59,853 bases of DNA from a bacterium (GTDB lineage: Bacteria; Myxococcota_A; UBA9160; UBA6930): contig JAAELW010000430.1 of assembly GCA_024226235.1 (NCBI GenBank), forward strand, positions 1 to 59,853, read 5' to 3'. A program made the translations under genes and the position numbers. This document shows, piece by piece, positions 57,978 to 59,853 of the stretch (position 1 is its first letter; each line of letters begins with the position of its first letter). Below the pieces are notes generated by a model. It was given only the letters and a program-made list of their open reading frames with translations. It was not told the origin of the DNA and did no database searches.

Positions 57978-58997
57978 ATGTCGTACGAAGCTCCGGAAGG
58001 TCTGGTAGACGAGGACGAGTTCCGGCACGCGGGGCGCGAAGGGTCGGACAAGGTCCTGTTCGGGGACACCCTGTGGATGAGCGTGGTGGATCCCGAAGCT
58101 GGAATCCATGGCGTGAACCACTTTCATCTCAGCAACAAGGGTTACGCCCGCTTCGAAGCGCTCTACGTGATCGACGGCGTCGTGCAGCTCTACGGCAACA
58201 AGGTGCCTCTGAGCCTCGAGCCGGACAACGGACCCTGGACCGACGGGCGAATGACGTACGAGGTCATCGAGCCCTGGGAGCATATTCGCATCAGCCTCGA
58301 TTGGGAGAAATACGCTTTCGAACTCGACTTCAAGGGACGCTTTGCTCCCTACAACTACGACAACTCGCTGCCCAGCGGCGACCCCATGAAGCTCTTCGAT
58401 GAGTTCTACGGGGGGCACTACGAGCAGGCCATGAGCTGCACCGGGGACTTCGAGATCCGCGAAGGCCCGGCCAAGGGCGAAACCCGGAAGATCGATTGCT
58501 GGAGCCACCGCGACCACACCTGGACGAGCCGGTTCTCGGTTCCCCAGAACTGGAAGGTGGACGAGGCCCACTTCGCGGCGCATTTCTGGCCCTCGATCCA
58601 GCTCCCGGATCGCCACATCAACGTCTTCGCCCTCTACTACCAGAACGAGCAAGATCCCAAGGAGCGCTCGGTCGGAGGGTTCGTTTCCGACAAGAATGGG
58701 AGTCGACCGCTGCTCAATGCCAAGGGGGAGATCTATCCCAACGATGGGACTTCTTCGGTGCGTGAGGCGAACTCCTTCCGATACGAGTTCACGATGCCCG
58801 ATGGCGAAGTGATCCACGTGAAGAGCACGAAACACCATGGGACGATCAAGCTCTGGCTTCGCGCCGAGAACGATCTCGAGAACCGCATGGACTGCTACGA
58901 GGCGTTCTGTGACTTCGAGGTCGAGGAGACTGGCGAAACGGGGACAGGGACGGCTGAATACAGCGTGATGCCGGTCTGGCCTCAGTGGCTCGCATGA
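57978..58997 (+). CDS. RDHTW-motif lipocalin-like protein, copy 3
   Basis: 339 residues. The ATG at 57978 has AAAGGAGG seven bases upstream; the preceding in-frame TTG is not needed. It matches the 31024-32043 protein from end to end (LVDEDEFRHAGREGSDKVLF, HGVNHFHLSNKGYARFEALY, CWSHRDHTWTSRF, KHHGTIKLWLRAENDLENRM, GTGTAEYSVMP). No signal peptide. Function unknown; CrtC/AttH-like fold is suggested by RDHTW. It is 88 bases downstream of tetR on the same strand. Confidence 0.7.
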   Translation: MSYEAPEGLVDEDEFRHAGREGSDKVLFGDTLWMSVVDPEAGIHGVNHFHLSNKGYARFEALYVIDGVVQLYGNKVPLSLEPDNGPWTDGRMTYEVIEPWEHIRISLDWEKYAFELDFKGRFAPYNYDNSLPSGDPMKLFDEFYGGHYEQAMSCTGDFEIREGPAKGETRKIDCWSHRDHTWTSRFSVPQNWKVDEAHFAAHFWPSIQLPDRHINVFALYYQNEQDPKERSVGGFVSDKNGSRPLLNAKGEIYPNDGTSSVREANSFRYEFTMPDGEVIHVKSTKHHGTIKLWLRAENDLENRMDCYEAFCDFEVEETGETGTGTAEYSVMPVWPQWLA

Positions 58998-59035
58998 ACC
59001 GCCTGCCTTAGGGGCCTTGGCTCGGACGGTCGCCT

Positions 59036-59800
59036 CTACTCTACGGAGTAGGCCGGGTGGAAGTAGGCGTCATAGCTCATGGCTTGCGACGTCGTGAAGT
59101 GGTACTCGGAGTAGTTGGCGACCGTGTCCGGCCTGTTCTTGATCACCGTGCCTTTGTAACGCCATTCGAATTCGGATGACGCATTGAGCACCTTGGTCGG
59201 ATGCGCCTTCGTCGTGTAGAAGAAGGTCCGATTGAGGTAGGAGACAGTCGTCGTCGGATTCTCGAACATCTGCGTGAAGAACGAATCGAGTTCCTGGTTG
59301 TCACCCGCGGGTTCTTTCTCGAAGCGTGCATTGAGGATGCCCTTGATGGCAAAGTACTTCGATGTCTCTGTCTCGATGTCCTCCATCCGAGGGTGGAATT
59401 CCTTGCGCAAGCCCAGGTACAAGCCCCCGATCACCCCGATCAGGTACTCGAGGTAGAGCACCGGCACGTATGAGCACAGCTGCTCTTCCTTTCCGTTCGT
59501 GTAGTTGACCGGAATGAAGAACATGAGTTCCCGGTAGTGGCGAAGCTCGATCTCGGTCATCACGTCATGGACGTTCCTGCAGTTGCTGAACATCATCATG
59601 AACGGATGCATGCCGTCGATCATCCTTGCACCTGGAAACTTGCTGGCCATCACCTCGTCGGAGGGTATGGACATCGATCCCGGCAAGATCCGTCCGAGTG
59701 CTTCTCGGGGGAAATGGCCCGTCACGATGTAGGACGAGTTGTTTCCAGCCAGCATGATGTCCTGCTGTGTACGGTTCTTCAGCTGTGCGAGGGTCTCCAT
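59036..59800 (-). CDS. Unknown protein, possibly acetoacetate decarboxylase-like
   Basis: 254 residues from ATG 59800 (a GTG at 59827 in the same frame is the alternative). I cannot name it with confidence. The middle segment (MFFIPVNYTNGKEEQLCSYV, LYLEYLIGVIGGLYLGLRKE) resembles the beta-cone of acetoacetate decarboxylase-like proteins, with a strand pair around PVLYLEYLIGVIGG; the Lys of the Schiff base cannot be placed. GC is visibly lower (about 53-55% in sampled lines) than in neighbours and Asn/Tyr/Met are frequent, which suggests a different origin. It ends 38 bases from the convergent RDHTW gene. Confidence 0.55.
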   Translation of the reverse strand: METLAQLKNRTQQDIMLAGNNSSYIVTGHFPREALGRILPGSMSIPSDEVMASKFPGARMIDGMHPFMMMFSNCRNVHDVMTEIELRHYRELMFFIPVNYTNGKEEQLCSYVPVLYLEYLIGVIGGLYLGLRKEFHPRMEDIETETSKYFAIKGILNARFEKEPAGDNQELDSFFTQMFENPTTTVSYLNRTFFYTTKAHPTKVLNASSEFEWRYKGTVIKNRPDTVANYSEYHFTTSQAMSYDAYFHPAYSVE

Positions 59801-59853
59801 ATTTGTCAGAGTTCTCCGCTGAGGCACCGAGGGATGGTCGGCGAGAATGCAAC

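Noticed and set aside
1-59853. tRNA, rRNA, transposase, integrase or prophage genes
   Set aside because: Looked for cloverleaf-like segments, CCA ends, DDE or tyrosine-recombinase motifs and terminal inverted repeats; found nothing convincing.

Overview
The window is high-GC DNA packed with catabolic genes. It suggests an uncultured Gram-negative bacterium from a 'deltaproteobacterial' lineage (Myxococcota- or Binatota-like; inference only). Evidence for an outer membrane is a large DUF1302-type beta-barrel protein, a DUF1329 partner and two PEP-CTERM (exosortase-sorted) exoproteins. The enzymes resemble actinobacterial steroid and lipid catabolism: five luciferase-like (LLM, probably F420-dependent) oxidoreductases, a Ddn-like deazaflavin protein, ten short-chain dehydrogenases (SDR), two paired acyl-CoA dehydrogenase (ACAD) sets, a MaoC-type hydratase, a tandem CaiB/BaiF CoA-transferase and two acyl-CoA ligases. 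I see no tRNA, rRNA, CRISPR array, transposase or integrase.

Layout. 1-4.7 kb: a Baeyer-Villiger monooxygenase cut by the left edge, a class III aminotransferase, small NTF2-like and ABM-like proteins, an LLM oxidoreductase and a PPOX-fold protein. 4.7-9.8 kb: DUF1329, a delta5-3-ketosteroid isomerase with its catalytic Tyr/Asp/Asp visible, and DUF1302, preceded by two copies of a palindrome matching the KstR (cholesterol repressor) consensus. 9.9-12.8 kb: two paralogous PEP-CTERM genes with near-identical terminators flank an AraC regulator. 13-23.8 kb: two copies of a kinase-like (APH fold) gene coupled to a small partner gene and accompanied by an NTF2-like gene; the second copy follows three SDRs, a Cys-containing unknown and an ACAD pair. 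23.9-28.8 kb: an NAD-dependent epimerase-like gene, two LLMs, a Ddn-like protein, a CMD-family protein and an SDR without its catalytic Tyr. 28.9-39.3 kb: a long minus-strand run with SDRs, an NTF2-like gene, an RDHTW-motif protein, a VOC protein, a third kinase/partner pair, and two phytoene-desaturase-like flavoproteins bracketed by two related small membrane proteins. 39.4-54.5 kb: a tightly coupled plus-strand operon with ligase, two LLMs, an ACAD pair, an OYE/TMADH-like flavoenzyme, an amidohydrolase, MaoC, CoA-transferase, a second ligase and an alpha/beta hydrolase. 54.6-59.8 kb: three SDRs, a TetR regulator with the same palindrome in front of it, another RDHTW protein and a lower-GC unknown.

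How the parts may work together (inference): outer-membrane uptake of a hydrophobic, probably steroid- or terpenoid-like substrate (DUF1302/DUF1329), oxidation and isomerisation of rings (SDRs, KSI, LLMs, BVMO, CrtI-like proteins), CoA activation, and beta-oxidation-type degradation by ACAD pairs and MaoC. The KstR-like palindrome occurs before the DUF1302 gene, at the promoter of the 15-kb operon and between the TetR gene and a divergent SDR, so it may define one regulon. The three kinase/partner pairs, one beside an ACAD pair, recall the levulinate pathway LvaA/LvaB/LvaC, where a hydroxyacyl-CoA is phosphorylated and dephosphorylated to an enoyl-CoA; this is the most interesting candidate system here.
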